Source: Flavobacteriales bacterium UBA979 (GTDB taxonomy: Bacteria > Bacteroidota > Bacteroidia > Flavobacteriales_D > Sanyastnellaceae). Taken from it: a DNA stretch of 13,600 nt. The notes under the pieces were generated by a model. It had not been told where the DNA came from. It saw nothing but the letters and a program-made list of their open reading frames with translations, and searched no databases. A program made the position numbers and the translations under genes. The stretch spans positions 1 to 13,600 of the forward strand of contig DBBR01000028.1 in the NCBI GenBank assembly GCA_002292325.1, written 5' to 3'. Below, piece after piece: positions 1-7,128 of the stretch. Numbering within the stretch: position 1 is the first letter of the stretch; each line of letters opens with the position of its first letter.

Positions 1-1
1 C

Positions 2-181
2 ACGGGTGATACCGTTGGTGATCCGTTCAAAGATACAAGCGGCCCATCCATGAACATTTTGATCAAACTAACGTGCTTGGTAGGTCTTGTTATTGCCCCA
101 ATTTTGGGTGGTCACGATGCGCCTGAAGCTGATGTAGATGCGAAGGCTCAAAAAGTTGAAGTCCCGGCTGAGGTGGAGTGA
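2..181 (+). CDS. hppA: Membrane-bound proton/sodium-translocating pyrophosphatase, C-terminal fragment
   Basis: Only the last 59 residues are inside the window; the gene begins to the left. The fragment opens with [16 protein letters not shown] and continues NILIKL, which is the highly conserved C-terminal signature of membrane-bound inorganic pyrophosphatases (H+-PPase/Na+-PPase). It is followed by a final hydrophobic helix ([15 protein letters not shown]). These enzymes hydrolyse cytoplasmic pyrophosphate and pump H+ or Na+ across the inner membrane. The fragment lacks the residues that decide ion choice and K+ dependence, so that cannot be called. After the last helix there is an unusual hydrophilic Ala/Glu/Val/Lys-rich tail of about 20 residues ([20 protein letters not shown]). 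The gene is followed 41 bases later by a strong terminator, so it is the end of its transcription unit. Confidence 0.93.
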   Translation, partial: TGDTVGDPFKDTSGPSMNILIKLTCLVGLVIAPILGGHDAPEADVDAKAQKVEVPAEVE

Positions 182-222
182 ACACATCAAACTAATTGAT
201 GAACGACGTTCATCTCTTGCAT

Positions 223-255
223 AAAAAAAAGGGACCTGGCTGGTCCCTTTTTTTT
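223..255 (+). terminator. Strong intrinsic terminator, symmetrical
   Basis: A perfect 6-bp stem, GGGACC (231-236) and GGTCCC (242-247), encloses a 5-base loop. It is preceded by eight A (223-230) and followed by eight T (248-255). It fits rho-independent termination of the pyrophosphatase gene. Because the A and T tracts mirror each other, it could also stop transcripts arriving on the minus strand. Confidence 0.9.
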
Positions 256-493
256 GCTTCAATTTGCTTGCTTCACTTCTTTACTTAAAATTTCCCCGTG
301 AAGGTGAATCATCCTGGATGTTCATCAGGTCAGAAATTCTCTGGTTCCATATTCATCACCCGGCGTTTCATTTCTTGAAGCTCATCGACGCTGAAGTCCC
401 TCGGGACGTTTAAAAGGATGCAAATGAAGAGGTTTGCCAATTTGGAAAATCCCATTATTGGTTGGAGATTGCGCGCGATCTACACTTTTTCCA
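256..493. other. Gene-poor intergenic stretch
   Basis: Between the pyrophosphatase stop (181) and the likely start of the secreted protein (494) lie 312 bases. They hold the terminator at 223-255 and otherwise no convincing gene. The only reading frame of note is a 41-codon minus-strand frame at 330-455, listed separately. No exact Bacteroidota promoter (TTTG, 17-19 bases, TAnnTTTG) was found upstream of 494. Confidence 0.5.
330..455 (-). other. Possible 41-aa small ORF or gene remnant
   Basis: On the minus strand an ATG at 455 opens a 41-codon frame ending with TGA at 330-332. The N-terminal part has a short hydrophobic run (LANLFICILLNV). The C-terminal part is strongly amphipathic and charged (DFSVDELQEMKRRVMNMEP), which resembles a real protein tail more than random translation. 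It faces the terminator at 223-255, which is symmetrical and could serve it. The frame could be extended only a few codons upstream before a TAG, and no ribosome-binding site is evident. I do not recognise a family. It may be a chance frame or the decayed end of a lost gene. Confidence 0.2.
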
Positions 494-1066
494 ATGATAC
501 TATTCCGTTTGCAATTGCTTAGCTTGATTTTGTTCCTGACGCCCTTCGTTTGCGAAGCTCAGGAATTCACCGGTCGTCAATACATCATTGACATGATTGA
601 TGAGGTTTCATACGAAGTCCCAGGTTTCGGAACCATCAAGTTTGAATACAGTAAAAGATCGGACGATAGCCAAAATTGGCGCGGTGGGTCACAATTCGAT
701 GAAGCACAGAAGGTTCCTTTTCATGTACGCGTGAAACGAGAGAACGAAAAGAGGTGGGAGCGTGACGATTATTTCGCGTGGTTTGAAATGCCCTCGTATT
801 TGGAAAGAGAAACAGGAAGAGAAAACTACGAGTCGCCCAACGAGCGATACTGGGCGACGTTTACCATCAGCCGGGATGCCATCTATCAAATCAAGGACTT
901 TCCGAGTATCTATGTGATTTTTGCGGATGGCGATATGTACTACCAAGACTGGAATTGGACGACTTATTCATTTGAGGAGGCCAAGGCTCGCTACCTCAAG
1001 ATGAAAACCATGGACAAAGATTCCGTGGACATTTCTTACAAAAAGTGCAACCGAATCAACGAATAA
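494..1066 (+). CDS. Secreted protein of unknown function, 190 aa
   Basis: The frame stays open back to a TTG at 434, but the ATG at 494 is preferred because it starts a textbook Sec signal peptide: MILFR, then a hydrophobic core of Leu/Ile/Phe (about residues 6-18), then a likely signal peptidase I site after CEA, giving a mature N-terminus QEF. The cysteine there does not sit in a good lipobox, so a lipoprotein is less likely. The mature part, about 165 residues, is hydrophilic and rich in Tyr, Trp, Phe, Arg and Glu, with no further membrane segment (for example DDYFAWFEMPSYLE and MYYQDWNWTTYSFEEA). That composition suits a compact beta-rich periplasmic or secreted domain. I do not recognise a family. 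The gene stands alone and converges on the large lipoprotein gene ending at 1126; no clear terminator lies in the 59 bases between them. Confidence 0.75.
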   Translation: MILFRLQLLSLILFLTPFVCEAQEFTGRQYIIDMIDEVSYEVPGFGTIKFEYSKRSDDSQNWRGGSQFDEAQKVPFHVRVKRENEKRWERDDYFAWFEMPSYLERETGRENYESPNERYWATFTISRDAIYQIKDFPSIYVIFADGDMYYQDWNWTTYSFEEAKARYLKMKTMDKDSVDISYKKCNRINE

Positions 1067-1125
1067 CTTATTCATCCAGTTGAATCAATCAAAGAGAAGT
1101 TTCAGATTCCGTCTGGGCGGCTCGG

Positions 1126-3387
1126 TTAATTGCTGAAACTGTAGCTGCCCCTCATAGTCCGCGTAGAGAGCACGATTTTGCCATTCCTTCGCGCCACATC
1201 GAAAATTACCGGCGTCAAATCGGAGGTGTTGTTGAATTCCCGGGGGCCGGAATAGTAATAAGGGGTGAGCCACACGGAGTCATCCCCGCTTGGTTCCCAA
1301 CGCACCCCATCGGCGGAGGGATCCTTTAATGCAGAGGGCAGACTGGCGGAGCCACCAACCCGCAGAACGACGGACCCTGCAGATCCTGAATAGTGACCTT
1401 GGAGCGCTTTGACATTGCTCTCCCTTGCCTTTCGCTGTTCTTCCATCTGGGCTTGGCGTCGCCTTTCCCTATTTTCCCGTTCCACTGCCAATCTGGCCAT
1501 CTCCTCACGCTCTCGTTTTGCCCTTTCAACCTCCAAGATATCCTTTGATTTGTTGCATTGTTCTTTCAAACTCTCGATTTGATTGATTATCTCAACTTCA
1601 TCCCTTGGAACGGTCTGCTCGAATTCGGAAAGGGTTTGCAGGGCAGAAGCATAATCGTCGATGGATGGCCCTACTCCTCTTGCAGGCTCCATAGCGGTTC
1701 TCACGGCGGCCCACGTTGGATGATTCGAAAGGGTCACATTCAACCCATCTTGTATCACGTGACCAAACCAATCCCCAGATGGGCCTTTGCCTTGCTTGTA
1801 AATCAACGACCCGTTTGAGAAATATTCGGCGCTTTCAATGTCCGAATCGTAATTCGTGAGGCCTTTGAAAATCAGTCGGCAAACTGTTTTACCATCCTTC
1901 TTGGCTTCAAATTCTTTCAGTTTGTTGTTGGCATACGAGAACCGCATCCAGTCAGATTCGTCTTGCAACATGACAAAACCTCCATCCTTTTCGAATCCTC
2001 TGAATGAGATCATCCGATCTCTCTCTGAAACATTGTCGAAGTAGTCATACACCCATGAAGGGTTGGAAATTATCACATCTCCATTCTTATTGGGCTGCCC
2101 GTCAATCAGTGCCATCAGGCACCAATGATCTGCGCTCGGGCACAATTCAGGGAACAGCGAAGCCATTTCAGAGATGGCCGTTTCCCAGCCTCCGGTAACC
2201 TGGTTGGCTCGGCCATTCTCAAAGTATTCCGCTATGACTTGCGCAATAATTTCGTCTTTCAATGATTGGGCACTGACTTGAAAATAACCTCCTTCTGAAT
2301 TGATATTCGTAATGGCAAACTTATAAGTCGATTCGAATTCCGTAATTCGATTGAGCATTTCTCCCTGATTTTCCAGATCGTTACCCAATTCTCTTTTCAA
2401 TGCATCTCCGTATCGCGCTATGCTCGTGGATATCGCGTTTTCAACCCAATCCCCTTCCATTTCAGTAGAAGACTTTGCAAGGTGCTCCGACATGAATTCC
2501 ATGACAGCACGCTCGCTTGCTTCCCCTGGCATCACGAGATCGGCAAAAGCTGCCTTTGTCTTTCCTTGGATAGCAACCGATTTCTGAATACTTGCCGGGT
2601 ACCTCGCAAGAAATTTGGCATAGGACTCAACTGTATTCTCTGATTGAGCAGATTCGAACGCAAGTCGAGCCTCTTCCATTTCATCTTTCGCCCTCTTCGC
2701 TTTCTCAAGGATATGCGAGTCCTGGTGGGACGCGATGAATCGATTTAAAGCATCTTCAGTTCCCTCTTTCAGCGCCAGATTGAATTCAACTTCGGCCTTC
2801 AACTTTTGTGCTTCCTCATGAAAGGGCGAATCTGGGAAACTGAATATGTAGGTGTCAAAGACACTTGGGTTTTGACTTCCCCACTTCTCATCCAGTTTCC
2901 TTCGGTAGAAAGCGTCCGTATAATCCATGTCCAGAGCTACCGATCGTGAATTGGGTCCGAGCTGATAGAAATCCGATTGAAAAGCATCAAACAAAAGAGG
3001 AATGCCATAGGTGACCAACGACAAACCAAGACTTTTCTTTAGTGCCTCGCGGCGAACCTTCCTATTCAAATTGATGGTTTCCGTCTCGTAATCGGGAGCA
3101 GTCACAATTAGACTAAGGTTTTTCTTCTTCAATGAGGGTAAGGCAAGGTTTCCCGATGTTCCGGTGGTACTTTGAGTTAGGTCCCTATCAATATCCGCTG
3201 TTGAACCTTTGATCATCACTTGGGCGTTCGGTGCGTTGGCTCGAAAAGAAACTGTCTGATTGGCCTTGCGTTCCGATGAAGCATACTTGTGGCTTGCACA
3301 TGAAGCCATACCCATGGACAAAATCATTATCAACACGATTGTGAAATCACTCTTCCCGCATCGATGAGTAATGTTTTTTAGCTTCAT
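1126..3387 (-). CDS. Large lipoprotein: PEGA-like domain, helical repeats, coiled coil, C-terminal beta domain
   Basis: The ATG at 3387 is preferred over one at 3441 because it begins a lipoprotein signal peptide: basic n-region, hydrophobic core TIVLIMILSMG, and lipobox M-A-S-C with the acylated Cys at residue 30. The product is 753 aa. Residues about 44-110 look like a PEGA-type beta domain (NAQVMIKGS, later LIVTAPDYETET). They are followed by a hydrophobic stretch at about 118-136 (SLGLSLVTYGIPLLFDAF). Residues about 177-270 hold three TPR-like helical repeats of about 40 aa with phrases such as FSFPDSPFHEEA, RFIASHQDSHI and KFLARYPASI. A long unassigned middle region contains ADHWCLMALIDG and SAEYFSNGSLIYKQG. 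A highly charged coiled coil (about 611-663, Arg/Glu-rich) leads to a final domain of about 90 residues, probably beta. It is probably anchored on the periplasmic face of an envelope membrane; no catalytic motif is visible. It is separated by 248 bases from the kinase gene and likely has its own promoter. Confidence 0.85.
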   Translation of the reverse strand: MKLKNITHRCGKSDFTIVLIMILSMGMASCASHKYASSERKANQTVSFRANAPNAQVMIKGSTADIDRDLTQSTTGTSGNLALPSLKKKNLSLIVTAPDYETETINLNRKVRREALKKSLGLSLVTYGIPLLFDAFQSDFYQLGPNSRSVALDMDYTDAFYRRKLDEKWGSQNPSVFDTYIFSFPDSPFHEEAQKLKAEVEFNLALKEGTEDALNRFIASHQDSHILEKAKRAKDEMEEARLAFESAQSENTVESYAKFLARYPASIQKSVAIQGKTKAAFADLVMPGEASERAVMEFMSEHLAKSSTEMEGDWVENAISTSIARYGDALKRELGNDLENQGEMLNRITEFESTYKFAITNINSEGGYFQVSAQSLKDEIIAQVIAEYFENGRANQVTGGWETAISEMASLFPELCPSADHWCLMALIDGQPNKNGDVIISNPSWVYDYFDNVSERDRMISFRGFEKDGGFVMLQDESDWMRFSYANNKLKEFEAKKDGKTVCRLIFKGLTNYDSDIESAEYFSNGSLIYKQGKGPSGDWFGHVIQDGLNVTLSNHPTWAAVRTAMEPARGVGPSIDDYASALQTLSEFEQTVPRDEVEIINQIESLKEQCNKSKDILEVERAKREREEMARLAVERENRERRRQAQMEEQRKARESNVKALQGHYSGSAGSVVLRVGGSASLPSALKDPSADGVRWEPSGDDSVWLTPYYYSGPREFNNTSDLTPVIFDVARRNGKIVLSTRTMRGSYSFSN

Positions 3388-3635
3388 TTTCAAGAAAAAT
3401 AATGAGGTTTGATGAAGATGCAATATAGCTGAAATATGCACCTATTAATCGCACATTAACACTAATCCATCATGAGCCCAACAATGAAATATTGAATTGA
3501 TTGAGCACTATTGTCAAAGAGGGGGGGCGTTAAAAACTTTCTGCAATTACCGAATTATCTATAACAATAGTGAATAAGGTTTTACAGGCGGATTTGAATG
3601 ACCTTCAATGAATACCCTACCCCGCAAAACGCAGA
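3388..3635. other. Intergenic region upstream of the lipoprotein gene
   Basis: These 248 A+T-rich bases separate the stop of the deoxynucleoside kinase gene from the lipoprotein start, both on the minus strand. They contain a candidate promoter (3489-3518) and, directly upstream of it on the minus strand, a run of seven G (3521-3527, read as C7 on the coding strand). No convincing rho-independent terminator for the kinase gene was found, and no small gene is apparent. Confidence 0.5.
3489..3518 (-). promoter_or_regulatory. Candidate promoter for the lipoprotein gene
   Basis: Read on the minus strand, TTTGACA (3512-3518) is followed after 17 bases by CAATAT (3489-3494). TTTG fits the Bacteroidota -33 element and TTGACA the general sigma-70 -35 element; the -10 half is only a partial match and is not a clean TAnnTTTG. 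Transcription would begin near 3480, leaving a leader of roughly 95 bases before the ATG at 3387. This is sequence matching only. Confidence 0.3.
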
Positions 3636-4253
3636 TCACACAAACAAGCCGTGAAGCTCAGCGTCCACGCCTTCAATGACGATTCCAAGGTCCTCCTTGT
3701 TCTCGTGGAAACGGTTGCTGTCCACATCAATGATCAAAAGCTTGCCCGTCGTGTAAGTGCTGATCCATGCCTCATATCGTTCATTCAAGCGATTCAGGTA
3801 ATCCAATCGAATGGCCTCTTCGTAATCTCGGCCACGCTTCTGGATGTTCTCTACCAATTTAGGAACAGAAGCTCGCAAATAAATCATGAGGTCTGGCGGA
3901 GAAATAAACCGCTGCATCAATTCAAAAAGGTCCAGATAATTCTGAAAGTCCCGCGAGCTCATTAGGCCCATGGCATGCAAATTCGGTGCGAAGATGTTTG
4001 CATCCTCGTAAATCGTACGATCTTGAATTACGTTCTTCCCACTTTCCTGAAGTTCAGCCAATTGAGCGAACCTCGAACGCAAGAAAAAGACCTGAAGGTT
4101 GAAGGACCAGCGTTGCATATCCTTATAAAAGTCGTTCAGGTATGGGTTGTCGTCAACTTGTTCAAAGTGCGGGGTATAGCGGTAATGTTTCGACAATAAA
4201 GTTGTCAAGGTTGTCTTTCCAGACCCGATGTTTCCGGCGATGGCAATGTGCAT
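3636..4253 (-). CDS. Deoxynucleoside kinase (deoxyadenosine/deoxyguanosine kinase type)
   Basis: This 205-aa protein has the full signature of the bacterial/mitochondrial deoxynucleoside kinase family, which phosphorylates salvaged deoxynucleosides at the 5' position using ATP in the cytoplasm. The Walker A loop GNIGSGKTT is at residues 7-15. The catalytic/substrate segment FEQVDDNPYL is near 30-39, the DR-T motif (IQDRTIYED) at 77-84 and the lid KRGRDYE at 139-145, followed by the typical LDYLNRLNERYEAW helix. The C-terminus contains the usual IIDVDSNRF adenine-binding segment. Length is normal for the family. Whether it prefers dA, dG or a pyrimidine cannot be settled from sequence alone. 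It follows the GH3 gene by 105 bases and precedes the lipoprotein gene by 248, so co-transcription with either is uncertain. No Shine-Dalgarno is visible. Confidence 0.93.
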   Translation of the reverse strand: MHIAIAGNIGSGKTTLTTLLSKHYRYTPHFEQVDDNPYLNDFYKDMQRWSFNLQVFFLRSRFAQLAELQESGKNVIQDRTIYEDANIFAPNLHAMGLMSSRDFQNYLDLFELMQRFISPPDLMIYLRASVPKLVENIQKRGRDYEEAIRLDYLNRLNERYEAWISTYTTGKLLIIDVDSNRFHENKEDLGIVIEGVDAELHGLFV

Positions 4254-4358
4254 AATCTTGGCTTCGTTCAGTCTGCAAATTAGGCCGAATTAAAACAGCA
4301 TCGAAACCGTGTTTTCAACAGGTATCCCACATGCATTGAACGAGGAATTGTGGATGAA

Positions 4359-5906
4359 TCAGACTCCGGAATTCACAATGGGGCCTCGGGCACGATTCAT
4401 TTCTAGCAATTCTTCTACCACCGTCCGGGTGTTTGACAGACGAGGTACTTTATGCTGACCTCCCCATTTCCCCTTGGAGCGAAGCCACTTTTCAAAACTT
4501 CCATCCGGAAGTTCATGTCCAAATGGAAACCGCAAAACGAAATTCTCCGTGCGCTTGGCATCGTAGTCTGAATTCCTTCGGCGAAGCGAAGCGTCCAAGC
4601 ATTCTAAGAAGAAGGACATCCCACCATCGGGAGATTTGACAAATTCAATACACCACTCATGTGCTCCGGTATCATCCAACCTCATGAACACAGGTGCGGC
4701 GGTGTAATCACGTACCAAAGCATTGGTCAAGGTGCACGCCTCAGCAATCGCACGGTCAGCTTGTTCCACCATCACCTCCTCTCCAAATGCATTCAAATAG
4801 GATGTCGTCCGGCCCACAACTTGCAATCGAAATGGATGAACTTCGGTCATTCGAATTACGTCGCCCAGTGCATAACGCCACAGTCCCGCATTCGAAGAAA
4901 TGACGAGGGCATAATCCTGTCCCACCTCCAATTCACGAAGCTCCAATGCCACGGGTTGCTCACTGCCCCATTCACTCATGGGTATGAATTCAAAATAGAT
5001 CCCGTAATCAAGCATCAGCAAGAGATCGTCTTCCTCCAACCGATCTTGGAGAGCAAAAAATCCCTCAGAAGCATTATACGTCTCCAAGAAATCGAAGGGA
5101 TGATTGGTCGATCCAATGAGCGATTCAAATTCTCTCCGATAAGGTATGAAGCTAACACCTCCGTGCATGAACAATTGCAAATTGGGCCAAACCTCGCCCA
5201 ATGTCCTCGCGCCTGAAAGTTCCAATACGCGCTTGGCCACCACCAACATCCAGCTTGGCACTCCAGCCAAGATTCGTACATCTTCCTTCATGGTGGAACG
5301 CGCCATTGCGTCTACTTTTTCTTTCCAATTTTCCATCAAAGCAATGTCCCGACTGGGCGTTCGCCTTGACTCTACCCAAAAGGGTAGATTGCGCACAATG
5401 ATCGCGCTTAGATCCCCAGTAAAACCGCCTTTGCCATCGGAATGGAGAGCCGATGAACCTCCGAGAATGAGATGCTTTCCGTCATACAATCGGGCTTCTG
5501 GACGTTGATGACAAAAAAGTGCGAGCAGATCTTTACCACCCTTGTAGTGACATGCCTTCAATGCCGATTCCGTCACTGGTAAAAATTTACTTCGGTCAGA
5601 ACTCGTCCCCGAACTCTTCGCAAACCACCGAGTTTCCCCTGGCCAAAGCACCGCCTCCTCCCCACTCCGGGCTCGATCAATCCACGGTTTGATCTCGTCA
5701 TAGGTGCGGATGGGCACCTGGCGCCTGAACTCTCTCAAATAACGAACATCCTTCAAACCGTGCTCCTCGCCAAACTGCGTCATTTTCCCGCTGGCCATCA
5801 GTCGGGAGAACAGTGCGCGCTGCATCTCAACGGGATTGGTTCGGACCAAATCCAACTGCACCATTCGTTTTCGAATGAACCAATTAAATGCGGAGTTAAG
5901 CGCCAT
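4359..5906 (-). CDS. GH3 auxin-responsive promoter family protein (adenylate-forming enzyme)
   Basis: The 515-aa product matches the GH3 branch of acyl-adenylate-forming enzymes. In plants these adenylate a carboxylic acid and join it to an amino acid; in bacteria the substrate is mostly unknown. Visible motifs are the phosphate-binding loop SSGTSSDRSK (98-107), the motif II equivalent ETYNASEGFF (275-284), and GLWRYALGDVI (341-351) where the ATP ribose is normally contacted, then LNAFGEEV (371-378) opening the mobile C-terminal part. The N-terminus (FNWFIRKR, FGEEHGL) is also typical of bacterial members. No signal peptide or membrane segment is present, so it is cytoplasmic. It starts 36 bases after the cysteine desulfurase stop, suggesting one operon. 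It is the one gene here with a strong AGGAGG, though that lies 13 bases from the ATG with an inverted repeat between them. Confidence 0.9.
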   Translation of the reverse strand: MALNSAFNWFIRKRMVQLDLVRTNPVEMQRALFSRLMASGKMTQFGEEHGLKDVRYLREFRRQVPIRTYDEIKPWIDRARSGEEAVLWPGETRWFAKSSGTSSDRSKFLPVTESALKACHYKGGKDLLALFCHQRPEARLYDGKHLILGGSSALHSDGKGGFTGDLSAIIVRNLPFWVESRRTPSRDIALMENWKEKVDAMARSTMKEDVRILAGVPSWMLVVAKRVLELSGARTLGEVWPNLQLFMHGGVSFIPYRREFESLIGSTNHPFDFLETYNASEGFFALQDRLEEDDLLLMLDYGIYFEFIPMSEWGSEQPVALELRELEVGQDYALVISSNAGLWRYALGDVIRMTEVHPFRLQVVGRTTSYLNAFGEEVMVEQADRAIAEACTLTNALVRDYTAAPVFMRLDDTGAHEWCIEFVKSPDGGMSFFLECLDASLRRRNSDYDAKRTENFVLRFPFGHELPDGSFEKWLRSKGKWGGQHKVPRLSNTRTVVEELLEMNRARGPIVNSGV

Positions 5907-5925
5907 GGCAAGTATTTGCCCTCCT
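5907..5925 (-). promoter_or_regulatory. Shine-Dalgarno with hairpin in the spacer, GH3 gene
   Basis: On the minus strand AGGAGG (5920-5925) precedes the ATG at 5906 by 13 bases, longer than the usual 5-9. The spacer is almost exactly a perfect inverted repeat, GGCAA (5916-5920), loop ATAC, TTGCC (5907-5911), ending right before the ATG. If it folds in the mRNA it would bring the ribosome site close to the start codon, or alternatively hinder it. The last G of the Shine-Dalgarno is shared with the stem. Confidence 0.45.
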
Positions 5926-5942
5926 AAAGTAAGGCATCGAAA

Positions 5943-7082
5943 TTACTTCACCGGAGCGAAAACGCGCTTAATCGCATCAATCGCATAATCGACCTCTTCT
6001 TCCGTATTGTACCGACCAAATGAAAAACGGAGGCTGGCTCGCTTTGGGTCGTGGAATGACAGAGCACGCAGGACATGCGATCCGAGTGTAGCTCCGCTCG
6101 AACAGGCACTGCCTCCAGAACAGGCAACTCCTTCCAAATCCAATAAAAAAAGAGCCATCCCCGATTTGGGATGGGGCGGGAACGAAACATTCAATACCGT
6201 GTATAGCCGATCCGATTGATCCGAATGACCGTTGAAGCGAACATCAGGGAAATGAGCAATCAATCCATCGACCATGCGTTTTTTGAGCGACCGCACGTGA
6301 TGAACATGGGCATCCAAGTCGTCATAGGCCAGTTGCATTGCACGCGCAAGGCCCACAATGTTATGGGTGCTCTCGGTTCCTCCTCGGACGGCGCGCTCTT
6401 GGCTCCCACCTTCTATTTGGCCTCCCACTTGCAATCCCTTCCGAATGTACAGGAAGCCAACGCCCTTGGGACCATGAAATTTATGGGCTGAGCAAGTAAT
6501 GAAATCTACAGGCAACTCACTCAAATCGAACGCATAATGGCACATGGTTTGCACCGTATCCGAATGAAACAAAGCTCCTGCCTCGCGGCACATCTTACCC
6601 ACTCGATTCAAATCTTGCACCACAGCTACTTCATTGTTCGCGTGCATGAGACTCACGATGCTCTTTCCGGGCTTTGCCAGCAATTCTGCTAAATGAGCAA
6701 CATCAACCTGACCATCGGCGAGGTGTCGCACCAAATCGAGTTGTACGTCATTGCTTCGCTCCAGCGATTGGGCTGTTTTAATGACAGCGCTGTGTTCTGC
6801 TTCTGAAGTTATAATCCTTGTGCAACCGAGATCGCGAACCGCAGACCGCAATGCCAAATTATCCGCTTCCGTGCCACCTGACGTGAAGTAGATGGAACTC
6901 GGATGACACTGCATATGTGCCGCAATGCTTCGTCGACTCTGCTCAATTATGACCCGGGATTTGCGACCAGTAGCATGGCTAGAGGATGGGTTTCCATACG
7001 TCTCCGCTAACACTGGTACCATCGCCTCAATCACTTCTGGAGCAACAGAGGTAGTAGCGGCGTTATCGAGGTAGACGTTCAT
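5943..7082 (-). CDS. Cysteine desulfurase (IscS/NifS family)
   Basis: A PLP-dependent enzyme of fold type I that removes sulfur from L-cysteine as an enzyme persulfide, giving alanine; it feeds Fe-S cluster assembly and tRNA thiolation. Starting at the ATG at 7082 the product is 379 aa with the canonical N-terminus MNVYLDNAATT. ATG codons at 7091 and a TTG at 7112 are alternatives. Visible landmarks are SGGTEADN near the phosphate site, the conserved His in EAEHSAV (97), HSDTVQT with the PLP-contacting Asp (175), the Schiff-base lysine in SAHKFHGPKG (K201), RGGTES and the catalytic cysteine loop SGGSACSSG (C327). No IscU, SufE or other Fe-S assembly gene is next to it. It lies 46 bases after the phosphohexomutase gene and 36 before the GH3 gene, so these are probably co-transcribed. 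Confidence 0.95.
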   Translation of the reverse strand: MNVYLDNAATTSVAPEVIEAMVPVLAETYGNPSSSHATGRKSRVIIEQSRRSIAAHMQCHPSSIYFTSGGTEADNLALRSAVRDLGCTRIITSEAEHSAVIKTAQSLERSNDVQLDLVRHLADGQVDVAHLAELLAKPGKSIVSLMHANNEVAVVQDLNRVGKMCREAGALFHSDTVQTMCHYAFDLSELPVDFITCSAHKFHGPKGVGFLYIRKGLQVGGQIEGGSQERAVRGGTESTHNIVGLARAMQLAYDDLDAHVHHVRSLKKRMVDGLIAHFPDVRFNGHSDQSDRLYTVLNVSFPPHPKSGMALFLLDLEGVACSGGSACSSGATLGSHVLRALSFHDPKRASLRFSFGRYNTEEEVDYAIDAIKRVFAPVK

Positions 7083-7128
7083 TGCGTTCATTTCGCTTGA
7101 GCAGGAAGACAAAAATGCATCATTTCAT

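Noticed and set aside
1067..1125. Terminator between the convergent secreted-protein and lipoprotein genes
   Set aside because: No stem of useful length followed by a T run was found on either strand.
3442..3635. Possible small RNA or riboswitch in the lipoprotein upstream region
   Set aside because: No conserved riboswitch core or stable multi-stem structure could be recognised by eye.
4292..4315. Inverted repeat AAAACA...TGTTTT downstream of the GH3 gene as a terminator
   Set aside because: The 6-bp stem is almost all A-T with a 12-base loop, too weak to call a terminator.
4659..5216. 185-codon plus-strand open frame opposite the GH3 gene
   Set aside because: It lies wholly antisense to a gene with clear family motifs, and its translation has no recognisable domain or membrane/signal pattern.
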